Assembly (NCBI GenBank): GCA_036346255.1
Contig: CM070617.1
Span: 6,861,501 to 6,925,500 of the forward strand
Origin: Ampelocalamus luodianensis
Taxonomy: Eukaryota; Streptophyta; Magnoliopsida; Poales; Poaceae
Direction of reading: 5' to 3'
Length of the DNA: 64,000 nt
A program made the position numbers and the translations under genes. The notes under the pieces were generated by a model that saw only the letters and a list, made by a program, of their open reading frames with translations, was not told the DNA's origin and made no database searches. Below, piece after piece: positions 10,606 through 22,019 of this stretch; the stretch's first letter is position 1, and each line of letters opens with the position of its first letter.

Positions 10606-13544
10606 TGTGACGACCCTATTTTACAAACAGGGCCATTGAGATTCCTATAACCGCTGAGGATTTCAATTGCGGACATAAACAGTATCATACCTGCTCATGA
10701 GCAATTAAAAACATTAATTTGATTAAAATATGGCCTAATGACTATTTGTAACAGCTGAGTGGGCTATTCAAGCCCAAAACTTTCACTTACAATCAGAAGA
10801 GCTAAAGAACTTCCACGGGAAAGCTTAAGTACGGTCATAACTCTAACACATTCTTCAATGTATCCTTCAGTCCTGTGATATACCTTCTGATAAAAATTAA
10901 GCAAGTTTGAGTACACAATGTACACAACAAGTCACATGGGAAAGCTATTTAACTACTTGTCAGGATTTCAATTGATTGTTGAGGAGTTACCATAGTATGA
11001 GTGTGGATGCATTCTTTGAGGTAAAACACTTTGACTTTTGAAACGATAAAACAATAATATAATATTAAGAGAGGGGGTTTCAATATCTGTAATTACCACA
11101 TTAACATCTCAAAATAGAGCTCTACTTATGCCTTGTTACTCGAATCACCCATGAGCACAACTCCATTAATCGGAAGCATGGTGTATTCACGTACCATGTA
11201 TTATACTCTGTAGAGTTGCCCAACTTTACCCACGAAATACGTCAGACTCATAATGTTAAGCTATAAACACACAACATGTTCGCATGTGACTGAGTTGAGA
11301 TAACAAAATATTTTCACTACTCTTTCCTTTCTAGTCTCTACCCGATAGGTTCTTGGCCAAACAGCCATCAGAAGACCACCGACCAATGGCGGAATTCACG
11401 CTCCGATGCTGAATAGACCTACCGTTGTGTAGCTCAGCGAGTGATCCTCCGGGCCCACTCTTGTCCCACCACTAGAGTAGGTGCCACCTGTAGATATTCG
11501 ATTGGAATGAGCAGTGTACTAAGCTAGGTTGCATATACCAAATATGTGGTTGAGCGGGTTCTATGTCTGTTACTTGGTACAAGGTTCTGGTCCTTATTTA
11601 TCTCAAGTGAGGAGATGGACTCTCAACCATCCAATGATTGTCCGCCCTCTTGGCCTCACCATCAACTTATTTTCCAAAGTTTATTGCGTGAGGAGATGGA
11701 CTCCCAACCAACTCGTGGTTGTCCACTCTCTCGGCCACAACCCTCAACTTATTTTCTAAAGTCTATTCGCGAGCAGCCAAATATCCTTATCAGTGTTTGT
11801 AAAACAATTGTGTGATGTTAACGTATCCATATTGTGTGATTATACTAGTGTTTAAGCTTGTCAAGGTGAATATGTCTTACAAAATCACAAGTGGCCTTTT
11901 CGGTGGTAGGAATTAACTATTCATCATATCATTTCAAACTATTATTTCATAAGTAAATAAATGATAATAAATAACATAATGAAAGTAATGATAATAATAA
12001 TAGTGGCATGGCCTCAACATGATCAAGGAATGCGACTTACCTCCTTGCACATAGTCTTCGACTGGATCTATTTCTCCTATGTCTTGATCAATTCGTTCCA
12101 TAGCTTAATCATGAAATTCTGGTTCTAATGTGAAAGAAAATAAATTAAATAGTTCCAGACTCAGCAACAACAAGCTGGAAAAAAAATAAAAATAAAGAAA
12201 CCAGAAAAAGGTATAAAGGAAAGGTGGTGTTGGTGGTTAGGGTTTAAACAGTGATTTGTTGGGTCGAACGGTGTTGAAAATGGGATTGACGGGCTCAAAA
12301 CGGTCAAAATGGATGAGTAGTATCAAGTTGGTTTGCACGGTACCGAATCGGTGCCATTCCTAGGGGATCAGATTTGGTGAATAATAATAGGTCGGTGAAT
12401 AGTACCAGGTTTACACTATTCCTAACAGGTCGGGTTTGGTGAATAGTAATGGGTTTGACCTGGCTACTATTGGGTTGCAAGTGTTAGGCCTTAGTGAATA
12501 GTATTAGATTGCATAGTGACGACCGACCCATTTGGCTTTACTAGGCATGAAAGTAAATCGGGTTGGTTTTGTCAACCCACTCCGGTGGCCCAACTCGCAT
12601 TTTAAGCTAACTAGAGCTCGCTGCCATGGAGGTCGAGCAGGGGACACGACAGTGACGATGATTTTGCCGACGACGAGGTTTAGTGTCGATAGCGGGTGGT
12701 GTGGGGAGCATCTACGAAGCATGGAGTTTTCATTTTTTGGGCATGGACTGGCTCAGTGCGGGCTCACGGCGGCGGTGGCGCATGGCCGAAACAAAGCATC
12801 GACAACGGCGGTTTCCAACGGTCCACTGGCCAAAATTGGTGTGCGCATAAGCATCTAGAAGCTACGAGGAGAACGATGGTCGTGATGGCTTGGCTTGGGG
12901 AGATCGAAGGAGAGCTGGCGATGGTGAAAAGAAGATGGGAGGGGATGAGTGATTGAGTGGCGGCTTACCGGCAAGGTGAAAGGGGTGTCGGCCTTGGCGG
13001 CGAGGCTTGGCCGGAGATGAAGAAGGTGATGGTCTCAGGTGTGGGACATCGCGAAAGGATGCCGAGGGTGTCGCTGCTACGACCTTATAGCCGGTGTGAG
13101 GCGGTTTGCACAGGGTAGTGGCGGCGACGAGTTCAGCGTGTGTCCATGGCTTGGACGGTCGAGCGGTCTTCGTGGGCGAGCGCGCGTGTGCTGGCGGTGC
13201 AGGAGTGGTTGCTTCCCACTGGCGCACGGTGCTGAGGCGATGATGCTAGTGAGTAGCGGTGGTTGCAGCGTGTCGAACGGTTGGCGGCGTGGATCAACGG
13301 CGGGTGAAGTGGCGCGGTGAGGTGGTCGGGTGGGTGCGTTCATGGGTAGCGTGTGAATGGCGGTGTGACACAAGGCAGAGAGGAACTATAGGGAAATGTG
13401 GTTGTCCTAAAAGGCGTTTCCTTGGTTAGGGTGGCGTGTTTCCGGATTGGGAAAGCGTAAAGGTTTAAAAACTTTCTGGACTTGACAAAAAGCTCAAATT
13501 CGAACCAAAGTTTAAATAGACTTGAAATTTTTTTGGTCGTTTCA
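10606..13544 (-). mobile_element. Probable solo LTR (2,939 bp), same broad family
   Basis: The block starts TGTGACGACCC and ends GGTCGTTTCA, so its ends form the inverted pair TGTGACGACC / TGAAACGACC. Inside are the landmarks 'CTCTGTAGAGTTGCCCAACT' and a GC-rich segment (12540-13430), in the same order as in the LTR at 5232. No pol coding sequence is nearby. The flanking 5-mers GTGGT and GTGTC do not match exactly, so a target duplication is not confirmed. The overlapping GC-rich reading frames near 12500-13370 on both strands match no protein I recognise and are best treated as non-coding LTR sequence. Confidence 0.7.
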
Positions 13545-13638
13545 GTGTCAACACAACGCTACATCCAGATGGATTATGTGTAGCACGCATACATGTAATA
13601 CAGGTGTAGCATCGTCATTTGTCAATCATGCATCAGCC

Positions 13639-13865
13639 AGGGAAATCGTTACCTAGCAATACAAACTGACCCCGAAAAAATCGGTTTTGATAAAATTTGT
13701 CCAAAAAAAATGAATTTGCTTGAATTTTATTCGAATTTGATTTTTTAACATAAAATCCAAAATTTTCATTTTTTTGTTGAAAATTCTAGCTGAAATTAGC
13801 CAGAATTTTCCGATTTTCGGCCTTACCGTCCCCTGTTAAAAAAATTCTGCCGGTATTGAAAACCC
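13639..13865. mobile_element. Small MULE-like MITE with 10-bp target duplication
   Basis: A 227-bp AT-rich block is flanked by the identical 10-mers TGCATCAGCC (13629-13638 and 13866-13875). Its ends are weakly inverted (GGGAAATCGTTACC at the left against GGGTTTTCAATACC read from the right). Direct repeats of 9-10 bp are characteristic of Mutator-like insertions. Confidence 0.65.
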
Positions 13866-13875
13866 TGCATCAGCC

Positions 13876-15826
13876 TAGCTATCTTGTTCCAAAAACCCAA
13901 AAAAAACGAGCTTTTGATCATATCCATGGAGAACTCTCTCGACGACGACCCGCAAGCACCACGTGTTGTATGCAGCTTTTGGTAATGGCCTGGATCGATC
14001 GCCTTTCAGATCGACGTAATAATGCAGCTGCGTGCATGCGTCATACAGTATACGCATTGAGAAGGGATGACTGGATAAGAGAGATGATAAGAGCTCGACG
14101 ACGAACCATGTGCACACGGCAAGAAGCCCCATTCTGCAGGAGTAAGCAAGCATGCATGTCAGACTCATAGACTAAGACTCAAGATCGAGTACGTATTGAC
14201 AAGAAAAAACAGCTGTTCATCATCATCATCGATCTTCAATAGCAGCAGCAGCAATTCTAGCAGCATTCGCGTCAGTTTTCGGCTAACTAGGGTTCATCAG
14301 CTATTTCTTTTGTGGTCGTCTTCTTCACCGCGTACTGGAATAATCTTCCAATTCATTCAGTCTTTTGCCTCTAGCTTGGAATATATATGCTTGATCTTGC
14401 AGATGCCGGCCGGGCAAAACATACATGTACTGGGATATGCTTCTTCAGTAGTATAGTGTATCTATATCTGTTTCTGCACGCGTAACTTAATTGTACAGTT
14501 CCCCTTTAATATGGAGGAGAGATGTCAGCAACCTGATGGCCAATGCCTAATGCTAATCATATATAATATAGGATGCATGAACGAATTGAGTGATCTACTT
14601 ATCATTATATGCTGCGCTTAATTAAAAGGGCCGGTCTGCTTAATTAGGTCTGGTTACTGGTCAGGTAGTGCTGTAATTCTTAATTTTCCCGCAAATCTGC
14701 AAAGGAGTTGTGTGGCTAGCTAGGTAATAAGAAACTTGTTCGATCGATCACCTTTTCTGAATCAAAATTTAACAGATGAACTTACCTTGCGAGTCGGCTG
14801 GTCTCGAAAGAAAACAAGCACAGGAGCCAAGTCTATCCAGTAGGGGATAATTAGCAAGCAAAACCTAACCATTTTTTTTTAGAGGAAAGTAAAACCTAAA
14901 CTTTTTTAGGGGAAAGCAATACCTAACTGTTACTCTGTCAGAGAAGTCTTCTCTAAAAAATTAACTAAATAGCACATGGTTGGGAAGGGAGCCATTAACA
15001 TTTGGGCCAGCCAAAAGAGTTGGGCCGGAATTAGTCTACGATTAACTTGCACTGATAGGCCTAATATGTCGGTGTGGCCTCAATATTTCCAGGCTCCTAC
15101 CGCACATGGGCTGGGCTAACATCGCAGCAGATGGGCCTCAAATGAACGGTTGCTTGTTCCATCTCACGTGTTCTCCTTGGCGTGTAGGTAATAAAAGTAA
15201 AACTGGTGTAAGCAAGTTGCTCACCGAAAAGCTAGGTGGTAATTTCTCGACAGGAAGATCACAAGTCCCTCTCTCTTTCTGACTCTGAGAAAGATGACAA
15301 TTCTATGGATTTCTCAGATTCATTTTCCCTGGCTTTAATGTTCAGTTGGATCCTACGAGTTACGCTGTTTGATCTGAAAACGACGTCAAGGACAACGACA
15401 TGAAAAACCCTCTTCTTGAGAGAAATTCGTGTGCCTTCTCGTACCTCGTTTTGCTGCCTACTTCATCCGAATCGCATCTGACTTTTCTGTTTGTCAGCCT
15501 AAACAATGAAGGTTAAAGACAAATTATAAACGGATTCGGACCTTTTTTTTTTGTGTTAATCCCGCTTGTCTGCGTGATCGTGATGTCTTCAATATTCCCC
15601 TACATACTAACCTCATCTAGGTAATTCCTCATCCAAATTACCTACTATCCATCGATGCAACACCTGTGGATCTATGAAATTCAACTTAACCAGTCACATT
15701 ATCTACTATTCATCGATGCAAACCCGGACAGCAGTGCTGAACGAGCTCACCTACCGCCTAGATGCGGCCTGTGATGAGAGGAATCTCACCACATAGGAGC
15801 ATATCATTTCATGAAGCACTTTAGAC
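13876..15826. other. Intergenic stretch, no supported gene
   Basis: Short open frames occur around 13856-14456 on both strands, but they overlap, lack recognisable domains and have no coding character. A trinucleotide-rich patch (CATCATCATC, AGCAGCAGCAGC) is at 14219-14255. Nothing else supported. Confidence 0.5.
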
Positions 15827-16862
15827 GGTCTGTTTGGCATGCTGCAGTTTTTCTGAAAAGCAGCTTTCGGTTGGTTTGTAGGGTTGAACTGCTGAGTTGA
15901 ATACTTCTGGTGTTTGATAGTTTGACTTTTAGGTCGGCTGATTAGAGCTTCTGAGTTGAAAATGTTTTACATGCTCTAAAGGCAAATGATGACTTATTTG
16001 ATGCCGTGTAACGACAATTAATTACACTTTACAACAACTGATGCAATTGACGACAATTAACACAATAGACCGCAATTAATGATAATTAACGCAAATAACG
16101 ACAATTAACAATAAATAGATATCACAATGACCAATTATTACAATAAGTAATTATGACAATAAATAGTTATTACAACAAATAATTATGATAATAATTAATT
16201 ATTACATAAATAATTAATTTACAAAAAAAAAGTTCAAATAATTAAGTATTACGACGGATAGGGTTCAGGGCGATGATGACTTTGGGGGAGGACGATGGCG
16301 GCAGCACGTGTGGGGGACGGCGACGGCAAGTCGGGAGGAGGAGGAGTGCGACGACGGTGGTTCGGAGAGGAGGAGGGGAGGGCGGTGGCGCGTCAGGGGA
16401 GGAGGAGAGCGACGCCAGCGCAGGAGAACGAGGGCGGCGCCCACACGGGGAGGAGGACGACCGCGTTGGGAGAGCGGCGCCGGCTCGGGGGGGGGGGAGG
16501 GGGGAGGAGGAGATCGGTGACGCGACTCAAGGCGGCGACAGGGGAGGACCAGGGCGGCGGCGTGTCGGGGGAGGAGGAGGAGAGCGGCGGCGTGGGAGGA
16601 GGTGGAGGGCGGGGCAGGCGCGCCAGCTCTGGAGGAGGCAGGGTGGCATGCTAGGGTTAGGGTCGGCCGGGCGGGGGGTTTGTGCAATGACAAAAGCGGG
16701 TAAATTCCATCAAACTTCAGAGGTAATTTTGGAAGGAGACCGCGGGAAACCGCAGGAAGCTGTCCCACGACGGCTTCAGAAAAAGCCAATGGTAAAAACC
16801 GCTCATTTGGAACAGGCTTTGGCTTTTCCGGGCGAGAAGCCGAACCCATCCCGAACAGAGCC
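15827..16862. mobile_element. Candidate non-autonomous DNA element with short terminal repeats
   Basis: The left end GGTCTGTTTGGCATG and the right end, read inverted, GGCTCTGTTCGGGATG are imperfect inverted repeats of the 'GTTTGG' type common in grass hAT/Harbinger derivatives. The left half is AT-rich, with many ACAATTA repeats (16010-16240); the right half (16270-16650) is very GC-rich, with overlapping reading frames on both strands. I could not find a clear target duplication, so the borders are tentative. Confidence 0.4.
16270..16650. repeat. GC-rich low-complexity segment
   Basis: Dominated by GGAGGAGG and GGCGGCG-type triplets. Long frames on both strands encode only low-complexity Arg/Gly/Pro sequence. 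I do not call a gene. Confidence 0.6.
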
Positions 16863-19154
16863 AAAATGACATGCCTGGGACTAGTGGCACTAGAAAGGAG
16901 CTTCTGGCGGCAGCGTTAGAGGGTCCTCTGTCTCCGGGACGGGCACACAAATACAAAGTTCTTCCGCCTCAAAGCGAGCGCGAGACGCAGGAAGAACTTC
17001 ATCCAACGAATCACATCAAATGGTCAAGTACTCACAGGACAGAGGAAAAAATGCACGCTTTATCGGATTTTTTCAGTGGTTTGATAAGGGAAAAGCAAAA
17101 TAGAGTGCTCTATTTGAACCTTGACAACATTGGCTTATCTCAACTAGACCTGAGAGAACTGGACAGAGACATCACCGAGGAAGAAGCTGGAGCATCAATT
17201 ATGCACGTGCCATCGGACAAAGCCCTCGGGCCCGATGGTTTCACTGGCCTTTTTTTACAAGAAGTGCTATATAGTGATCAAAGGCGAGGTAATGGCAGCA
17301 TTGGCGAAATTAGGGGCCATGAACGGTCACTGAGCCGTAGGATTTTATACCGATTAGTTTGATCGACAGTTTTGCCAAGCTTTTCACGAAGATACTCGCA
17401 AGAAGACTTCAATCGCACATGACGGACCTGGTGACACCTTGCCAAAATGCATTCATTAAGTGCCGGGGTATCCATTACAACTTTATATATGTCCAAAGCA
17501 TGGCAAGATCACTACGACAGAAAAAGATACTAGCACTTATGATGAAGCTCGATATCGCAAAAGCGTTCGATTCGGTTTCTTGGGAATTCCTACTGCACCT
17601 CCTCTCAAAGCGAGGTTTTGGCTTGAGATGGACTAACTGGATGGCGATTCTCCTTCGACGGCAACGACAAGGATATTAGTCAATCGAGATATATCTAAAG
17701 CTATTGAAAATAGGAGGGGTTCACGCCAAGGAAACCCCTTTATCGCCGCTTCTGTTTGTGCTGGTTATGGATTGCCTTGCTGGCTGCTGCGCTCCTATCA
17801 TCACTTGGCAGGCAGACCATTCAGTTCAGAGCTTCTCTTTTTGCCGACGACGTGGTGCTTTTCATCAAGCCATGTGACAGTGAACTACAAGCAATCAAAT
17901 CCATTCTTTCTGTTTTCGGCCAGGCTACAGGTCTTCGCACTAATCTGTCAAAAACCGGCGTTATCTCAATTAGGTGCGACAATGTGGATTTGGAAGCCAT
18001 ACAGATTTTCCATGTACGTACCTGGGCATGCCGTTGTCGGACAGGAGACTTAAGAAGCCATTACCAACCGAATTTAGACAAATATGCCAAGAAACTTGCA
18101 GGATGGAAGCCAAGGTTCATCTCAGCGGCGGGTCGATTAATCTGGGTCAAAACGGTTCTATCTGCCATGCTGACGTACCAAATGTTGGCAATTGCCCAAC
18201 CTAAGTGGCTTACGAAGAGGATCGACAAGTACAGCAGAAGCTTCCTTTGGACGGGCCAAGATTCAGCAACAGGAGGGAAATGTCTCATAAAATGGACCAA
18301 TGTTTGCAAACCAACTGAATTCGGTGGCTTCGTAATCACAAACATTCAGTTATGATGCCCAACCTGTACTAACACAGCAGCAAAAAGAAAATGACAGTAT
18401 GTCAAGCGCTCACGGATCAGAATTGGATTCGGAACACGAAACAACACCCACCGGCCACCGGTGGCTGTTCTCAAGGAATATGTGGATCTTTGGCACCGCT
18501 TACAGAATTTTCAGCTGCAACCGAACGAGCAAGATTTCGTCACTTGGCGGTGGACATCGGATGTCGTGTACTCAGTGAGATCAACCTATCTCATTCAATT
18601 TGAGGGATTTACTCGAACATGCTATCAGCAACTGGACAACCAAAGCCCCTCTAAAATTGCAAGATATTTGCATGGCTGGCTATTCAGAGTAAATACCTAG
18701 CAACTGACAATCTCGCCCGTCGTAGATGGCCTCGCAACCCGGTCTGCCCACTGTGACGTATCTATCCATCCAGAGACTGCTCTGCATCTTCTTGGAAATT
18801 GTTCTATCGTTTTCTCTGTCTGGATGAAGGTGCTACACGAACATGGGGCTAATGCCAGCTTAATACCACACTCGGTACTTGCACTTGAGGGATGGTGGCT
18901 GGCATCACTCGAGGCGATTCAAGTAGAGGACCGGACGACATGGAATTTCATGGTCTTGCCCGTTTGGTGGATGCTATGGAAGGAATGAAACACCAGAACG
19001 TTCAACCGGCAGGGGTATGACCCAGCGAAAGTCTTTTGAGGAAACCATTCAGGAAGCTCGTGTCCGGGCGACTGCTGGTTTTCAAGGAGCTCATTCGCTG
19101 ATCTCCTAGCTGACTGTGTTTTATGTAAATAGTAAGTAGTTATATTTTTTATAT

Positions 19155-20129
19155 GGGTGCGACTAGCGCTCGGGTGTACGGTCCGAGCGCTAGCGCCGTA
19201 CGCTACCCTGGTAGCTGCAACATCTCGTGACATTGGTTGCAACATCTTAAATCATCTGATGCAACAAAAAAATTCTATAACTGCAACATGCAATATTTTT
19301 TTGGGCACATGCAAAAACACCAGCAACAAATTTATGAGGCTAACTTAATAAAATATTTTGATTTCATTTATACAACATCCTGCGACATTCAAGAAAATTT
19401 TTGGAAAAAAAATCTCATTCTCAATCATATGTTACTGCAACATCTCAAATCATCTAATGCAACAAAAAAATTATATATCTGCAACATGTAACATTTTTTA
19501 GAGCACATGCAACACCTGCAAACTCCACTGGCGTCACCCTCAACAACAGCGCCGCGAAGGGTACGGGAGGCGCCTGAGGGGCTCGTCGGCGCCACGAGGT
19601 GGAGCTCGGGCTCAGGGATGGCCAAGGGGGCCATGGTCGCCGCCGCCATGAGGTGGAGGAAAGGGGCCACGAGGGTGGACGAGGGGGCCTGAGGGGGGCG
19701 GGGTCGCTGACGCCGCGAGGTGGAGGAACAGGGGTGGCCGAGGCGGAGCTCGGGAGTGGCTGAGGGGAGCAGGGTCGCCTGCGCCGCGAGGTGGAGAGAC
19801 AGAGCTCAGCAACGTGGAGAGACGGGAGCTCCTGGGGCATGGAGGCGAGGCTGCTGGCGCGCGGAATGATGTCGGGCGCGGTGGAGCTGGGGCGACAGAA
19901 GAGGCCAGGCGCAGAGGCGATTTTGGGGAGAGGAAGAAGCATGTGGAGACGATTTGGGGAAGAGGAAGAAGCATGTGTAGCCAGTCTGAATGGATAAACA
20001 TGCGTAGAGATGACAAAGAAATGAAGTGGAAGACATACGGTGGATGGTAGGTGAAGAAAACATAAATGCAGATGGTGAATTGGTAGGGTGGACCGTCCAC
20101 GCAACGGACGTAAGGCCTATATCAATTCC
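19155..20129. mobile_element. Candidate DNA element inserted into the LINE 3' region
   Basis: It separates the LINE coding end from its A-tailed 3' end. TTTTATAT occurs directly on both sides (19147-19154 and 20130-20137), a possible 8-bp target duplication, though both are AT-rich. The left end has a strong hairpin (19163-19193), followed by two diverged direct repeats rich in TGCAACATC (about 19218-19345 and 19434-19515). The right half (19520-20000) is GC-rich, with frames on both strands that encode no recognisable domain. The ends share only GTGTACGGTCCG / GTGGACGGTCCA as inverted sequence. The superfamily is unresolved. Confidence 0.5.
19163..19193. repeat. Perfect 11-bp hairpin
   Basis: CTAGCGCTCGG, a 9-base loop, and then CCGAGCGCTAG. 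It lies 8 bp inside the left border of the inserted element. Confidence 0.9.
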
Positions 20130-20206
20130 TTTTATATATATATTTTTAGTTCTTTGTACTCTCTGTTGCTAATGAAAAGCAGAGCACTGCCTTTTCGTCG
20201 AAAAAA

Positions 20207-20840
20207 TAATAATGAACTAAATTCAACTCTGAATACGACTACTAGACTACATTCTAGGGCAGGGAATTGCCCATCCATGTAATTTTCACATGTTTTATCC
20301 ACTGCTTTCTCGGCGACCTTTTAAGATCTCGCAGAAGCGCATGTATACCTCTCAATGTATCATATCTCGGTATCTCCCATCAATTCCCCATTCTTTTCTT
20401 GGTCCCTTTCACAGATCATCCATCCATCCCTATGTCATCCTGGCCGAAAGGGTGACCGACTGACTGACGGCCTCCTCGCCAAGAAAACAACCGGGCGGAA
20501 AAGAATGGCGGATTTGACCTGCAGATAACGAAACCAGAAGGAGAACTTCTTTCGATGGTGTCAATGACAATGTGAGATCGCCCTTTTTCTCTCGCCGATT
20601 ATAATCTTCTACAGGCTCAGGATGTGTGAGATTCTCGATCTCCCGGCCGGTTGAGAGAAAAAGAAAACTGCCTTTCTTTGATAGACGTTTGTGTGGATGG
20701 ACGGGTCTGTGGATCGGGATCCTTTGTATTGAAAGAGAAAATGATCTACAACAAGTAGCATTAGGATAAGATCTTCACCGTCTGATAAAAAACCAAATGT
20801 CCTGATCAATCACCACAACAGAGCGATACAAGGGTTTTTT
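20207..20840. other. Spacer without recognisable feature
   Basis: No coding sequence, terminal repeat or structured element that I can support. Confidence 0.5.
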
Positions 20841-20988
20841 ATGCAACAAATTGCTACAGTAAATAATTTACTGTTTCTACATAATTTGCTACAGAGCTGC
20901 GTCGGCGTGTTGTTATGCAACAAATTGCTACAGTAAATAATTTACTGTTTCTACATAATTTGCTACAGAGCTGCGTCAGCGTGTTGTT
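20841..20988. repeat. Near-identical 74-bp tandem duplication
   Basis: Two adjacent 74-bp copies (20841-20914, 20915-20988) differ by one base (GTCGGCG against GTCAGCG). Each copy contains a palindrome around CAGTAAATAATTTACTG. Confidence 0.95.
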
Positions 20989-21249
20989 CAGTCCCTTAGA
21001 AAATACATGATCCGGATCCCGGTTTTGTTTGGTGTGGTTCGGATCACATATAGTGGCTGTGGGGGCAGCCATCCATCCTCCCTCTCCCTGTTCTGTGCTC
21101 CCAGGGTTGAAATCTTAATGGTGCTTGAAGAGACAGGATCGTGTCAAGGCTTCTTTTGTGATCTTGATGGGACTCATCGGGGAGTTCATGTCCACCGATG
21201 ATGTGCAGTGCAACTGTGTAAGAGATCGGGCTATCCAATCATGAACTAA

Positions 21250-21577
21250 GGGCTTATTTGCTTTGGGCCCTGATGCCCTGGTGTCTGGCCAGGACGGCTC
21301 CTGAGGGTATTGGATGGGTGTTTGCTTATTGTCAGGTAAGCCAGGTCCAGGCTTAGGAATTCAGCGTCTCGGAGTCAGAGGAGGCTGTTCGATCTACATT
21401 GTTCATTATTTCAATCTAACGGTCTATTTTTCATATATCAATTCCAGACATAGGCTTTCAACCAAACAACTCATCTTCAGATTTGTCTGATCAGACAAAA
21501 ATCATCTATTTTTCAGGCTACCTCCAGACACCACTTTTTTTCAAACATAGAATTCAAAGTACTAACCAAACATACCC
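21250..21577. mobile_element. Tourist-like MITE (PIF/Harbinger type)
   Basis: A 328-bp block flanked by TAA (21247-21249 and 21578-21580). Its ends are imperfect inverted repeats: GGGCTTATTTGCTTTGG at the left and GGGTATGTTTGGTTAG read from the right. A 3-bp TAA/TTA duplication with GGG...TTTGG ends is typical of Tourist-like elements in grasses. Confidence 0.65.
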
Positions 21578-21947
21578 TAAGCCTAGAAAAGATTTTGCCG
21601 TGTCCATAATTTCTCACTAACAGCCAATTTCTTTTCCCCATCGCTTAAACCTTTTAAAACATTGGCCGTGGGATGCTCGCGTGGGGAAATTGTGTTTTTC
21701 AAGTGTACATGTCATTAGTTCTTGATATTCGTCGAAGCATACCGTTCCGTCCAAAATAAATTATACTAAATTCACATGAGAGGTGTCTTGGCGATGGAAA
21801 CAATGTTTCGTGCGTTCACCTATGTGTCGTTGCAGGTACTACGGATTCAACCTAGCACACTATTAGTAGCCAGTGACAGATCCAAAGCGAAATCGATCGG
21901 TCTACGTACCATCACATGTATATCGAGTGAATAGACATAAACTATCG

Positions 21948-21950
<3 letters not shown>

Positions 21951-22016
<66 letters not shown>
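21951..22016. repeat. AT microsatellite, 33 units
   Basis: Uninterrupted AT dinucleotide repeat of 66 bp. Confidence 0.98.

Positions 22017-22019
<3 letters not shown>

Larger units (their letters stand above)
16900..20206 (+). pseudogene. 5'-truncated, degraded LINE (reverse transcriptase), nested
   Basis: Plus-strand fragments in several frames match a plant L1-type LINE ORF2. They include 'DKALGPDGFTGLF' (about 17217), 'FAKLFTKILARRLQSHM' (about 17371), 'KLDIAKAFDSVSWEFL' (about 17545), the catalytic 'FADDVVLF' (about 17839), and a zf-RVT-like end with 'VYSVRSTYLIQF' (about 18571) and 'DNLARRRWPRNPVCPLC' (about 18707). Stops and frameshifts are frequent, and no endonuclease domain is seen, so the 5' end is missing. 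Coding homology ends near 19130. A typical LINE tail ('TTGCTAATGAAAAGCAGAGC...', ending GTCGAAAAAAT) appears only at about 20165-20206, after an inserted element (19155-20129). Confidence 0.8.

Noticed and set aside
10601..13549. Target duplication of the second solo LTR
   Set aside because: Flanking 5-mers GTGGT and GTGTC differ at two positions; I do not claim a duplication.
13856..14456. Possible small genes on both strands
   Set aside because: No domain, no codon character; the two strands overlap and neither shows splice or promoter context.
16265..16869. Frames of about 200 residues on both strands
   Set aside because: GGAGG-type low-complexity sequence; lack of stops is explained by GC content.
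19454..20104. 216-residue minus-strand frame
   Set aside because: Lies within a nested repeat element, low complexity, and begins near its edge; no domain recognised.
19155..20129. Helitron
   Set aside because: There is a hairpin, but it is at the left end and is not followed by a CTRR terminus; no TC start or A/T target evidence.
21738..21800. Stowaway-like fragment (CCGTTCCGTCCAAAATAAATTATAC)-type start
   Set aside because: Only one end is suggestive; no partner end or TA pair found.
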